Shown here in pieces: positions 1 to 11,859 of a stretch of DNA of 64,000 nucleotides. Position 1 is the stretch's first letter. Every line of letters begins with the position of its first letter. The DNA is taken from NCBI GenBank assembly GCA_015680685.1, contig MNCI01020374.1, positions 244,159 through 308,158 of the forward strand, read 5' to 3'. Under the pieces are notes generated by a model, which worked only from the letters and a program-made list of their open reading frames with translations, did not search any database and had not been told where the DNA came from. The position numbers and the translations under genes were made by a program. Source of the DNA: Gnetum montanum. Its lineage: Eukaryota > Streptophyta > Gnetopsida > Gnetales > Gnetaceae.

Positions 1-658
1 AGACCCCAAATACGCCACTGGGTTACCAAGCATAGATCCCCCTAGCTACACCACTGAGCTACCAAGTAGTCACACTTAAATGCTCGTAATCAAGTCGTAC
101 TCATTCCGCTTCTAGGAGTTTCAGGGTGAGAGACTAATCGCGATGAGTAACCGATTCCTTAACTAGCCGTACACACCCGTAGATGCTCGTAGTTAAGTCG
201 TACTCACACCGCACTATGAAAGCAATAAATAACATTAAATAAACAAAGAAATAAATAAATTAAGTGAATGCTGCAATGATGAAGTAATCTTGATCTTTAT
301 TATCAGTCATGTGCGTGTCCAAGTACGGCACACTCGAATAAAGACACCGTACAATTACATTCACCACACTGCGTGCAGACACGGGAAAAAATCTAACTCT
401 GGAGGGATCAAACTGCCAGGGCTTCGCTACTCTAAAACTGGGATCGAAATGAGGGAGAGCCGCCTCTTATTTATAGAAATTGCAGCTGACTGTGATATAG
501 TGGCCCATGATACATCGCAGACACGATATCACAGCCCATGATACATCGCATACGATATATCGCATACGCGATATCGTGGCCCATGATATAACGTGGGTGC
601 CTCATCGTGGGTGCCTTAACGCAACCATCAGCAATATGAGCAATTTCATGTCTCATCA
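1..658 (-). mobile_element. Ty3/gypsy-type LTR (solo or 5' LTR), runs off the window start
   Basis: Read on the minus strand, this starts TGATGAG at 658, the same terminus as the two full gypsy elements further along. It has a TATAAATAAGAGG core promoter near 467-480 and the same R/U5-like wording downstream, including a 'gatctttatt' tract and a block about accepting or not 'ggttaccaag'. U3 carries several CGATAT(C)/GATATATCG repeats. The low-coordinate end is outside the window. Coat-protein-like coding continues directly at 659 with no polypurine tract, so this is a solo LTR or a 5' LTR whose interior lies before base 1, not a 3' LTR. Confidence 0.72.
466..481 (-). promoter_or_regulatory. 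LTR TATA box
   Basis: The minus strand reads CTATAAATAAGAGGCGG, nearly the same as the TATA region of the gypsy 2 LTR at 44431. It lies about 180 bp inside the LTR start, a plausible U3/R position. Seen in sequence; activity is inferred. Confidence 0.5.
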
Positions 659-2267
659 GTAATGAACTATCTAATTTGATCAAAACTCATTTCTACCAAC
701 ACTAATCCTTGTTTCTTTAATTTTGTCATGTATTTGTCGCAGAAAGGTTGTGGTAAACATCCTAGAAAATGTTCCTTAGCAGCCACTTCATGTGTAAGCT
801 TACCATAGTAATACCAATGTTCCATCTCATCTAAGAAAATAGGTAAATCTTGAATCTTAGTTAATCTGGCTTTGAAGTATCAATCATGATAAACTTCTTC
901 TACATTTCCTTTGTGGCCAATAAATTCCTTAATTATAGCATTAAGGAATATTATGGTTGGTTGACTTATTATTCTTTTTTTTATGTGTGTGGGTATATGG
1001 GTCCACCATTTTCTTAACATGCCCTAGAAATTATATGTTGCATTTAAAATTTCTCTATTAGTTGGTTTATTTTCTAAATGGATTTGGACACCAAGATAAG
1101 ATTAAATTAGATCAATCATATCTTGACGTTCTTTTAGACTTTTATTATTCATCATAAATTTTGGTTATTTGTCTCCAACTTTTCGTGTTTGAGTTAATAC
1201 AACATTTTCTTCTTATTGTACTATTTCCTGCATTTTACTTCTTAAAATAGATTCTTCAATATCAGAGGATACTGATGATGTTGTACTTCAAGTATCACTT
1301 TTTTTTTATGTTGTATTAGCATTAATAGCTAAACCTTTTCCCTTTTGTTGTTTCAATTATTTTTGTTTTTGCTTATATAATTTTTTGTCCTTTTTGGTTA
1401 TTATAGGAGGAGATGTAGGGAAATAAGCTGGCTCTTCAATTTCTAGAGGAGGTGCACTAGGTCAAGGTGCAGGTGGCAGAATTTTTAATTTCGGTACCCA
1501 TACTTGCCTAATCGCTAAGACTTCTTTATCAACTTTTCCAACCATAACCATTTAGTCTATAGCAGCTCTATGCATACCTTCTAATATATCTAATTGTACT
1601 CTATTTAGATAAACTAAATCTCCTATTGTTATATTCGTCCAATTTTGTAGACAAATAATATCTGCAGGAATTGAAGTTGTTTTCTTTACTTGTAGCTTAT
1701 ACACAAACTCTGTAGCTTCTTCTATTCCTAATTTTTGTTGTAATAATCCATATTTCCTTGGATGCTCTTCTTCTAGTTTTTTCAATTTTAATTTCATTTA
1801 TTTATATTCTTTTTTTTACTAAGTATCAAGTTCTTTCTTAACATTCATATGGGTATGAATGTTTGTTATCAATGCATCACATTCTGTACAATGGTAGTGA
1901 GAATCTATCTATTCTAGTATAGCATGCTTGCATGATGGATCTCCTTTATTTGAGGAAGTTTTAGACTTAGTTTCTCCAAGTTGCTTTTCTTTTAGATCAA
2001 GTTTACTAGGGTTTTACAATTTTCCTAGTTGTACTTGAGCTAATTATTTTTGCAATTCAGCCAACTATGTTTGTAATTGGATTAGAATATTTTTTTTTTG
2101 TTGTAGGCTGAGGTTGCAAACTTGGATTCTTTTGTGGTGAAGGAAAAGAAGGAAATATTTTTCTTTTAGACCTATGGAGAGGATCTAACAGATTGTGATC
2201 TATGAATTTTGGAGGTCTTAGGATTACTTGATATCTGCATTTTGCAACTATCCTATGTGGCCTCAAA
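659..2267 (-). pseudogene. Degenerate coat-protein/Gag-like polyprotein fragment, possible endogenous pararetrovirus
   Basis: Minus-strand coding-like tracts, interrupted by stops and frameshifts, run from about 2267 down to 659. In order they hold a basic, proline-rich stretch (about 2060-2260), a Cys/His cluster (CKH...HYHCTECD, about 1870-1945), an open segment of 81 codons (1552-1797), a Pro/Lys-rich linker, then a helical domain (about 670-1140). That last domain has RKWW, a FLNAIIKEFIG-like helix, a tyrosine-rich helix and FLGCLPQPF. This order resembles the capsid region of plant caulimovirids and also plant retrotransposon Gag domains. No protease or RT is present to decide between them. 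It is clearly broken. It is cut at 658 by an LTR and at about 2268 by a truncated LTR. Confidence 0.45.
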
Positions 2268-2917
2268 TATTCATAGCTATTGCATAAATTTTGAGGAGTT
2301 TTTAAAAGCTCTGAGGCATGAAATAATGCAAAAATATTGGGAATGATGCAATAACTATTCACACAAAGTCCTATCAATGGCTATTTTAAGAAATGTTATT
2401 CTTACTCTTCATTATAATATCATTTGATTGATTGTGATTGTATTGAGCCTCAAGTACAAGGATCTATAAATTTAGTTACACACTTTGCTTTTTATTTTCT
2501 TTCTTTCTTGTAGCCCTATGGGGTTGATGTGCTTTTTGTGATAAGACATCCTTGTTGAGCTTGTTGGGATCCTATAGATTGAGTGGTTTTGTGGCATCAA
2601 AATAATTCAGTGCAAAGCTGAATTTTGTAAAGGTTGTGGGATCCTCTAAGCTACATTTTGAGCTTTTCAGGACCTTGAGGGATTGAGTGGTTTCACAATG
2701 ATGAAATACTTTGGAGTAGAGCTCAAAGCTTTTATAGGGTATGTTGCTCTTCAAACCACATTTTAAAGGAACAATGTCTAGAGATGTGCAAGGAATCTAC
2801 CCTTTGAGTATGGACTACCCAAGTTGGGTAACCATGTTAAATTTGATGTGTTCTAGTGGATGGTGCATTTTTAATTAGGGAACTTATTCAATCCTCCTTC
2901 TAAGTTCTCAATCCACA
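2268..2917 (+). repeat. Element A 5' LTR, truncated
   Basis: It aligns with 6826-7483 of the 3' LTR, from a shared 'ATTGCATRAATTT' region through the end '...TCTCAATCCACA'. About 400 bp of U3, including the AGACATCT palindrome array, is missing. The junction near 2268 abuts the coat-protein-like fragment, so a deletion removed both the LTR start and some flanking DNA. Confidence 0.75.
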
Positions 2918-2919
2918 AG

Positions 2920-2931
2920 TGGTATCAATGC
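2920..2931 (+). other. Primer-binding site, initiator tRNA-Met type
   Basis: TGGTATCAATGC lies two bases after the LTR end, where plant copia-type elements usually carry TGGTATCAGAGC (complement of initiator tRNA-Met 3' end). Ten of twelve positions agree. Element B has the parallel site at 43673-43685. Confidence 0.6.
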
Positions 2932-2952
2932 TTCAAATTTCAAGAGTGAACT

Positions 2953-3990
2953 ATGGAGGGGATGTCTTACACAAAGCCACTGATATTCAATGGATTTGAC
3001 TCTGCATATTGGAAGGCAAGGATGCAAGGCTTCTTTGAGTTTATAGAATTTGAAGTATGGGAGTCAATCCTTGAGGGCTACACCCCACTCATCGATAGCA
3101 TCTCAAAAGTTCTCAAGCCATAGAACAAATGGATGGCTAAAGAAAAAGATAATTTTATGTATGATTTTAAAGCAAAAAATTGTTTATATTGTGCATTAAA
3201 TAAATCTAAATTTAATAGAATAGCTATGTGTAAGATTGCTAAGGAATTTTGGAAACCTTAGAGGCTACCTATGAGTGTACATCTATCGTTAAGCAATCAA
3301 AACTTTTAGTTTTGCAAAGTGAATATCACAAACTCAAAATGAAGGTAAGAAGATTAAGGATTACTTCTCTGGGGCAAATTATCTTGTTGTAGAAATTAGG
3401 GGTATATACAAGGACTTTCCTAAAAGAAATGTAATTATAAAAATGATTAGAATGCTACAACCTAAATTTAGACGAAAGGTCACAACTATGGAATAAATAA
3501 GAGATTTTTTAATCCTAAAATTTGAGGAGCTTCAAAGTGCTCTGATTGCTTATGATGATTGCTTATGAGATGAATCTCGTAAGTGAAGGAGAAATTAAGG
3601 AAAATCCTATTGCTCTAAAATTAGCATCAAAATAAAAGGAGAAGGTTGAACAAGAGGAAAATAGTGAAGACAAAATAGCTCTTCTATCAAGAAGAGTTTA
3701 GAGACTCCTTGCAAGGAAAGGGAGAAACTTCAACTCACTAGGACCAAATCATTCCAAAGGTAAGGAAAAAGCTAAAAATTATATGAATTTAAATTTTAAT
3801 GCATTTTCAATAGAATGTTGGGTATGTGGTGGAAAAGGCCATGTGGACTCTGAATATCCTAGCACTAACAGGTTGCAAAGAAGAGATAAGATTGAAGTGG
3901 ATACAAAAAAGACAAACTTCTACACAAGCTAGGATGATGGAGAACAAAGTGAAGAAGAGGTTGATGACACTACAAAATACTAACATCTTA
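2953..3990 (+). pseudogene. Element A gag (UBN2/copia type), broken
   Basis: From the ATG at 2953 the translation resembles plant copia Gag (UBN2/DUF4219-like). It opens with a 'FNGFDSAYWKARMQGFFEF' type start, then a 'LEGYTP' turn, 'LYCALNKSKFNRIA' and 'AKEFW'. Later frames give weaker matches, with 'FEELQSALIAY' near 3520-3560. A zinc-knuckle tract near 3808-3858 reads CWVCGGKGHVDSEY, which is CX2CX4HX4C with the last Cys changed to Tyr. Several stops and frameshifts after about 3120 make it non-functional. Role in the family: capsid protein that packages the RNA. Element B carries the homologous gag on the minus strand at 42690-43631. Confidence 0.7.
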
Positions 3991-6421
3991 TATGTATGAA
4001 CCTTACAAATGAAGATTCATAAAAAATATTTGATGCACTAAGAGGTAAACATGATGAGAGGTATAGTGAGTTATGTGATGAAATTTTATCTTACATTATC
4101 TACTCAAAAAGGAAAAGAAAAATATGCATAGAAAATGTTTTGAAATATATATCTTATCCTTCAAGTTAAAAAGTAAAATATTAGACATAAAAGTTGAGAT
4201 TAAACTACTAACCACTTTGGATGAAAAGAAATGTAGGAATACTTATGAAGAAGGGATCAGTGAAAACAAGGAAAAGATTCAAAATAAGCATAAAAATGAA
4301 AACTTGGAAGAAACCTCTCAAAAGGATACTTGTACTAGTTTAGTCTGAAACAAAATCAAGTTTGATGATTCTATTCATGAAAGAAACACTTTATATTTTT
4401 GTAAAATTTGTGATCATAAACAAGATTATTATCCTCACATAGAACAAAATAATGTAGATAATCGTTCTTGTCAAAAGGACTCTAGTGATTGTATCTTGCA
4501 TGATGCAACAACTTGGAAAAAGAATGAGCAAAAGTCTAGAGAAAATTCTGAACAATGAATGAATAAAAAGCTATAAAAAATTTTGGATCCTCCTATCTTG
4601 AGGAACAATAAGAATTCCCATACAAGGTTGGAGACACCAACAAAATAGCTAATGTAAAAAAATCTAATGATAAGGAGGTATTCTATGATAAAGGGCTTCA
4701 TCTCAAACTTCATTAGTCATTTCCATATCAAAAAGTAAGTATGGTAAGTTATGGTAAGTTTCTATTTTCTTTCTTGCTAGATTTAATATAGGCAAAATCT
4801 TGACATTCATTTTGATAAATTTTATCTACATATTTTGAATGAATTATTTTTTCATCAAATAAAGTATGTCTTGATCATCCAATGTATAATACTACAAAAA
4901 AAGGTTTCAAAGAAAAATCAAGATTATCTTTCATGTTATCTTATGAATTATTTAGCTATTTACATGTCCTTAAAAAAAGACTTCATGATTGAAAAAGCTA
5001 TGCATTTGATAAACAAAAGAAAGGCATTGCATCTACATTAGAAATTATTCTATCTTTTTTCATAAGATACTACTAACATGAGAAATTGGTCCTAGTATTT
5101 TAGAAAAATAGCAAAATGAGGCATGATTGGATGATCAAGCAAGAAAAAAATTAAATATTATTATGATTTGTACCTAAAAATTTTTCTATAATGCTTTTAC
5201 CTTTTTATAAATATTGCTACTTCATTCTATATTCTTGAATGATCAAGATTGTGATCAAATAGCTATTGATCTTAAAAGAGTTGAAGAGAAGATTGGAATT
5301 CTTCTTACAACTAATGAATTAAGAAGATAAGGCACATACTTAGGGGGACCTTATAGCTCATAAGTTATTCTGGAGCATCAAAATAGGGGGAGTCTATGAA
5401 GACTTTCTCCAAAACATGATACTTAGTAACCAATCTCTAGTAGGTAACAAAAGGTGTATTCATCTGGTAAAAACTTGAAGCTAAAAGAGCAAGTTATTTT
5501 TTATTCAATTCTTAAGAATCTATTACCTAAAAGTAACCATCAATTGTGCAAGCTTCTGAAATTTATTTGAATATATCTCTACGTTAGTGCTGCATCATTT
5601 ATCTATTGAAAATATATCCTTTTAAGCACTTAAGTCTCTTATTGTTGATATGGGTTGAACAAATCTTATCTAGGAAATTTCAAGCATATTAAAGTAACAA
5701 ACAGCACTTATACTTTCCTTGACAAAGATTCTTAGGAAATTTTAAAAATAAATTGATGAGATATTTTAAGCTCCCTTGAGATATATGTGGCTACTGTTTT
5801 ATAAAACTCTTGTTTAGAAGTTTCTTTGTTTGATATCTTGATCTATTTCTTAAACGTTTGATGTCTATATACTGATTCTCCTTGACATGAAATTACTATG
5901 TCTATATTTTGAATATGAAAATGTGATGAGAAAAATATAATGAGCTTGTGCTTAGATGAATACTATATAATGTATCTTGATGTTATCCTTAACAGTCTTT
6001 TGATCTATCTTATGTTTAATCTTTTATTCTGATTACTTGTTGTAAGGTCCAAGTTACCTTTTGATGATGTCCATAAAGGGGGATAATTTTATGACTTATG
6101 ATATGATGATATGATTGTAATATAATGTTTCATGGCCATGGAATGATAATTATGACTTATGGATTAAAAAATTATGACCTTATGGAGGTATTAACGCTTA
6201 TTGATGCTTTTTGTATAGTGAATAGTATAGAGACAAGATAATAGATCTTCATTACTTAGTCTATGATCATAAATGGATTTATTCAAAATTCACAATTTTT
6301 TGTTGTATTAAGGATGCATATTTGCATAATCATTCATCTCTCATCATCCTAAGCTCAATTAATATTTGGAATATGCTAACCCATTTTCTTAAGTTTTGGA
6401 CATCACCAAAAAGTATGATAT
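3991..6421 (+). other. Element A 3' interior, no recognised domain
   Basis: Lys/Glu-rich coding-like stretches (for example 4124-4348) look like the charged coiled-coil tail after a copia Gag. From about 5050 to 6400 nothing is recognisable. There is no GAG-pre-integrase, integrase, RT or RNase H motif in any frame I could read. It ends in the family's conserved 'TTTTGGACATCACCAAAAAG' block, which replaces a clean polypurine tract just before the LTR at 6422. Confidence 0.45.
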
Positions 6422-7483
6422 TGTTGACATTTTGGTATTTCAAAACTTTAAGGAAAATGGAGAATATAGAATGTAGGTGCTAGATGATGATTTTTTAAGA
6501 CATGAATAAGGACTTTACAAAAAGATTTGAGTTTGAAAATGAGATCTACGTTGAGATGTTGTGACAAAGACTAAGTGGACAAGATGAATACATGGAAGCA
6601 AATGGAGTCTACAAACCAAATGAAGACATTCCAAGGACTACCAGGATGTCATCCAAAATGAAAAAGTAGAGTAGACATCTAGAGAAAATAGCAAACATCT
6701 ATATGGCAAGATAGACATCTACTAGCAGATGTCTATAGGTACATGTCTATAGCATAAGTTAGACATCTCTCCTGCATTGTAGTCAATATTAACTAGATGT
6801 CTAATCCCTAAAGTAGACATCTATACTAGCCATTTAATAGTCATTGCATGAATTTCAAGGATTTTTTGAAAACTCTAAGGCTATAAAATAATGCAAAAAT
6901 CTTGAGAATGATGCAAGCACTATTTACACAAAGTCCTATCATTGGCTATTCTAAGTAATTTTATTCTTTCTCTTCAATGTAACATCATTTTCTTGATTGT
7001 GATTGTAGTAAGCTTCAAGTACAAGGATTTATAAATTTAGTTATATTCTTTCCTTGTTATATTCTTTCTTTCTTATAGCCATGTGGGGTTGATGTGCTTC
7101 TTGCAAGAAGACATCCTTGTTGAGCTTGTTGAGATCCTATGATATTGAGTGGTTTTATGGCATCAAAACACTCCAATGTGGAGCTCAATTTTGTAAATTT
7201 TGTGAAATCCTCTAAACCACATTTTGAGCTTGTTAGTATCTTGCAATATTGAGTGCTTTTGCAGTGATGAAACATTTTGGAGTGAAGCTTAAATCTTGTA
7301 TAGGGTGTGGTGCACTTCAAACCATATTTTGAATGAACAAAGTTCAAAGGTGTGTAAGGAATCTACCCTCCAAGTGTGGACTATCCAAGTTGGGGAACCA
7401 TGTAAAATTTGGTGTGTTCTAGTGGCTGGTGCATTTTTAATTAGGGAACTTATTCAAGCCCCCTTCTAAGTTCTCAATCCACA
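6422..7483 (+). repeat. Element A 3' LTR
   Basis: It begins TGTTGACATTTTGG and ends TCTCAATCCACA. U3 (about 6655-6830) has eight AGACATCT/AGATGTCT-type palindromes. A TATA box (CTATAAAATA) is at 6881-6890. The LTR is 1062 bp, close to the B, C and solo copies (about 1.03-1.13 kb). Confidence 0.8.
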
Positions 7484-7885
7484 TTGATTACCCTCACTAC
7501 TAAAGGAATATACCAATAGGTCTTAGAATAACCTTACTACTAACATGAAATGATCCTTTTAACATAAAATGAGTTACTTATAGTCAATTCTTAATAATAA
7601 ACTCACTATTAAACTTCTCAATGGCTAGAATACACACATCATTAGAAGGATAGGTCTTCACTATGCCTCATCATATACCTCTAGACTCAACTACCTAATG
7701 CCATGGTATTGGCTAGTTTCCTAGCCTCACATGAACTTATGAATTAAAATCCAAGGTAGGATATTCATCCAAATCCTTGTTCTCATGGGATAGATCCCAC
7801 TAAGAAACACTCCACTACTACATGTAGATGAGGTCATTTAAAAGATTTACTACTCCCATTACTAAATAAGAAAATCTAGTTACAT
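7484..7885. other. Unassigned intergenic sequence
   Basis: AT-rich, with no open frame or recognised repeat. It lies between the element A 3' LTR and the SINE; nothing further is visible. Confidence 0.4.
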
Positions 7886-8035
7886 TATATATTATTATTA
7901 GTCTAGTGGTAAAACTCTTTATTTGGATGTTTTAAGTCATGGGTTTGATTCTAATGGGCAATGCTAAGTTATAAAGTTCTAATTAAACTATATATCTTAG
8001 TGTACCTATCTTTCAATTATTTCGGATTCTAACAC
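7886..8035 (+). repeat. tRNA-derived SINE, copy 1
   Basis: It has an RNA polymerase III-style A box (TAGTCTAGTGGTAA, 7899-7912) and a B box (GGTTTGATTCT, 7942-7952) with tRNA-like spacing. A short body follows (GGGCAATGCTAAGTTATAAAG...), then a T-rich end. A second copy at 36593-36720 shares the head and the body, so this is a dispersed retroposon rather than a stray tRNA pseudogene. Confidence 0.65.
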
Positions 8036-10899
8036 CCCAACATTATATATTATTTTATTATATTCTAAATCCAAAAGATTTCTAACATAGCCAAAATTTC
8101 ACAAAATTCTTACAAAATCTCATTTTTATCAAGGCCAATCCAAAATAATCATAAAATATTTGAGAAGCAAATTAGATAAAGTTTCCACATATCCTAGAAA
8201 TTTACCATAAGATAGAAAAAATTTTGGAAAACAGTGCAATATTAATTTCTATATAAAAACAAACCCAAATTGATAAAAAATTAGTAGAGTCTTGGCACAA
8301 TAATTATCATAAAAGAATAATAAAGAACTAGAATGTAGAGAGAGAAAAACATCCATCACAAAATTGGGCAACCACATGAAAAGGAACATAGAATAAGCTT
8401 CTTATAGTATTGCAAAGTTGTTCAAAATTTTCATATTGGCTTTCTTTTCCATCCAAAAATGACCAAAACAAATTTTAACTTTACCCTAAACTAACACATC
8501 ATAAACATTCTACAATCCATAACCAAAATAAAAAATATATTTATAAGTCAAAGAATCTCATGCAAGGTGGCATGTGAGCTTGATACCTATTTAGAAATAG
8601 AAGAAAGAAACTTATACTAGAAGAAAATGATTTTGAGATAGCTTCAAAATTAAAGAAATAAAGTGGAAATTGGTTTTTATTTCATACAAGAAAGAGAAAA
8701 ACCTGTTGTAGCTTATGGTAGTGGACAAAAAAATACAAAAGAATATGATATGTCATACAAGTTGATATATTTAGGATCTTATTTCATAGTGTTTTCTTAT
8801 CCTTGAATTCTTGTAAGTGCATTGTTCAATGTTTTAAGATTTTGAAACATTAATGTAAGTTAAATTCTTGAAGAAGAAAAATAAAAAATTTATGTTACAC
8901 CTATTTTTATGGGTCCATTATGAACTATGATTAAATAATAATGATTCGATGGAATCCAATGTGGATCATGGTGGACTAGTAGCAAGGTTGTGATGATATG
9001 TATGTGTTGTGTTAAGGTTGCAATAGGGTCATGATGATTTTATTATAGTAGGCATGAGCCATAATAAATCCTTTTAATAAGAATATGTCATGATGGATTT
9101 ATAGTAAGGTTGCAATAGATAATACAAGTTTCAACAAGATTGCAATAAAACTAGGATTTTTTATTAAGGCTTAGTAAGTTATGACATCCTACCACCAAAA
9201 TCATGATTAGGTTGTAAGGCAAAATGAGGGCTTACATTGCACTCATGACCAAGTCACAATATACAATAAAATACTAAAAATTCACTCACAAACACCTCAC
9301 AATGAGATCACAGTTGGACAAGTGATAAATTTTGTGAATCATTAATAAACTAGTATTAAGGTCATGGTCTAATTATTTTTTATGTTCAATGATGATTTAT
9401 GTTAGAATGAGTTTGATTTATGTAGTTGGACATTCAAGTTTCTTAAAGAGATTTCTTGTGAGATTTTTGATTTTGTATTAGTTGTATGGTGTTATGTAAG
9501 TCCAGGTTGTTATAGCTTCCTCACCATCATTATGCTCAAATTTCATGTATGTGTTGATATGATGTATAACTAATTACTTTTATTTGGAACTAGCACCAAG
9601 GTGTTTGAATTAGTTGGTTATTATATTACTTCAACTATGATGCATTAGTACAATTATTGCCACAAGCCCCATCCTATGAAAGAATACGAATGTAAATACC
9701 TTTGTTAGATTCTTATTCCTCTAAAATGTTAGAGAATTGCTAGTATGCTTCTAGGACTAGTATTAATTTGAATAGTGAATTTTTAGTATACCAATAAGAT
9801 CGATTAAAACTAAATAATGAAAATTACTTGGGTATGATGTTTAACTTAGTATGAGTTCACATCATAATTTGATTTACATATTGATATTGAGTGCTAGTGC
9901 ATGCTAGTTTTCAAAGGTGTGTTGATTGTTGTAGGTGAAGTAATATGGTATTATTGCTCTTAGATTTTATCTTTTTTTTTTGGATTTAGATTATGATTTT
10001 TTTCTTATTATATTTTGTTTGTTTATATGGATGGATATTGAATATTCTTGAATACTAACATGTTGTAAAAGTCTATTTTCCATAATAGAGTTCCTTACCA
10101 TGGTGTTTGTCCTTAGTTTGAATGGATAAAGATTATAAAGGTTTTATACTTAGTATATACTGATTCTTCTTTCTTTTAGGAGTTAATGCTAATTGAGTCA
10201 AAGGCTTACTAGCATAAATGAAGGATACATTATGCTTTATAACTAGTAGATAAATGAATATTTGATAGTATTCATTTGTATTAGTTAATTATAGATATTG
10301 TCTTTATGGATTATGTCATGGATGTTATGACATAGTATGGAGGTTTATTTTTTATCATTTATATTTTCATGTTTTAGCTAGATCATATATTCAATACTTA
10401 TATTTTGTCTACACATGTGATAATTCCAATGCTAGTTTCACCATCTTTAGCATCTTATCTTTAATATTTACATAATACATTTCTAACCTAGGTTTGTTAG
10501 GAAGATATTACAAATAGCTTGTCTTTAAATATAGATGAATGGCATTCCACCCTCTCCATGATTTAGCTAGGGTCAACTAGTTTGGTAAAGGTAATGCATC
10601 TAGTGGGACTGCCTAGTTAGATTGTGGAGACTCATTTGTATTAAACTTGAAATTAAATTTGAGTAAAACCAATTAATAATGTAACATAATTAAAGATAAA
10701 AAAATATCTAATGACATTAAAAAATGAAAAAATAATCATCAAACATATGTTTAAAACTAAATCATCAAACAATATCCCTCTTTTTAAATATCAGAAAAAT
10801 TTAAGTAAAAAGGATAGGTTTCATATGAGATAATTCTTAAAAATTCTCAAACTCTCTAGGCTTATAACCCCTTCCAAAAAAATACTCTTTCTAAACAAA
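8036..10899. other. Unassigned AT-rich sequence
   Basis: No reading frame above background and no terminal repeats recognised. Around 8990-9150 there are loose repeats of 'aaggttgcaata'. Probably an old, decayed repeat. Confidence 0.35.
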
Positions 10900-11841
10900 T
10901 GCATCTACTTTCCCATTTTTTCATCTCCAAAATTGTCTTCAAGGAAATATGAAGCTAAATTGAAACTAAATATTTTATTATGTTCATAGACCAAAAATGA
11001 TCTATTAGATAAATAGCACATTCATCTCATAGAAAATAAAAATAGATTAAATAAAGTAGCTAAGAATCACTAGATATAACAAAAATAAGTCCTACAAACA
11101 TTTTATTACAATATTATATTTTAGATGGAGATGATTAATTAAAGAGTAAATAATAAAGACATGATACTCATCCTCAAGCACTATTAATCCATAAAGCCTA
11201 AATGTGTGTTCTTATCTAGGAATATTAACCCATCTCCTATTTTCTATCCTGAGTTGATGTGAATTCAAATGAGGCTTACTAATTAAACTATGAGATCTAA
11301 TTAAATTTGACTATAAGATAGGAAACTTCTAAATCAAGTTGATTACCTCTAATGTTCTCCAAGTAAATTTTTTTTATTTCCACATTTGACCATATTTTTC
11401 TTAACACTTGTTGTTTAACTAACTTATGTATGTATTTAGGATTATGTTTCATTTCTTCCAATGAGAGATCTAATATTTTTAGTGATTTCATTCCCTAAAA
11501 ATAGCATCCTTATAATTTTGTTTCATTAAGAACAACTTTAAAAATTTGGCTTGCTCAATTTCTAATAGATTGTAAATATAGCTAATAAATTAACAAAGAG
11601 CTTCAAATTCTAATGGGAGTAAATCACATTCTAAAAATAATATATGATAAGATGTTTATACCTTCACCTTTAATTCATATAATACAAACATTTTTTTGCA
11701 TCCTTTCAATAGCTTCTCAATTTTTTGCACTAAGGTCTAGCCTCTATACATTACATCCATACAACACTATAGGATATATAACAACCTAAAATATTTTTTT
11801 TCTAACCTTCCAAGACCATAATGCTAATGATTTGTATTTTT
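10900..11841 (-). pseudogene. LINE alpha, C-terminal part (downstream of RT palm)
   Basis: Minus-strand tracts read LWSWKVRKKIF, then VIYPIVLYGCNVW, EAIERMQKN, LPLEFEAL and further lysine-rich coding (11297-11491). The 'VLYGCEVW'-type block follows the RT domain in one class of APE-RT LINEs. Upstream coding (KALYDIKNN) resumes at 16513 on the same strand. The expected next residues begin here, so the piece belongs to the same LINE, displaced by the 11842-16514 insertion. The lower limit is approximate. Confidence 0.6.
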
Positions 11842-11859
11842 GGCCAAGAGGCCATCTCG

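Larger units (their letters stand above)
2268..7483 (+). mobile_element. Element A: gag-only LTR retrotransposon (5' LTR truncated)
   Basis: Two directly repeated LTRs bracket about 3.5 kb. The 3' LTR (6422-7483) is complete with TGT...ACA ends. The 5' LTR keeps only about 650 bp of its 3' part (2268-2917). A Met-type primer site follows at 2920. The interior has a degenerate UBN2-like gag with a zinc knuckle, then a lysine-rich coiled-coil-like tract. No protease, integrase, RT or RNase H motif was seen, so the element looks non-autonomous. The missing 5' LTR end means no target duplication can be checked. LTRs match those of elements B and C and the solo LTR at 32310. Confidence 0.75.

Noticed and set aside
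7899-7952. Functional tRNA gene
   Set aside because: A and B boxes are present but no cloverleaf acceptor stem or CCA-adjacent pairing can be formed, and the body is shared with another locus. Called a SINE.
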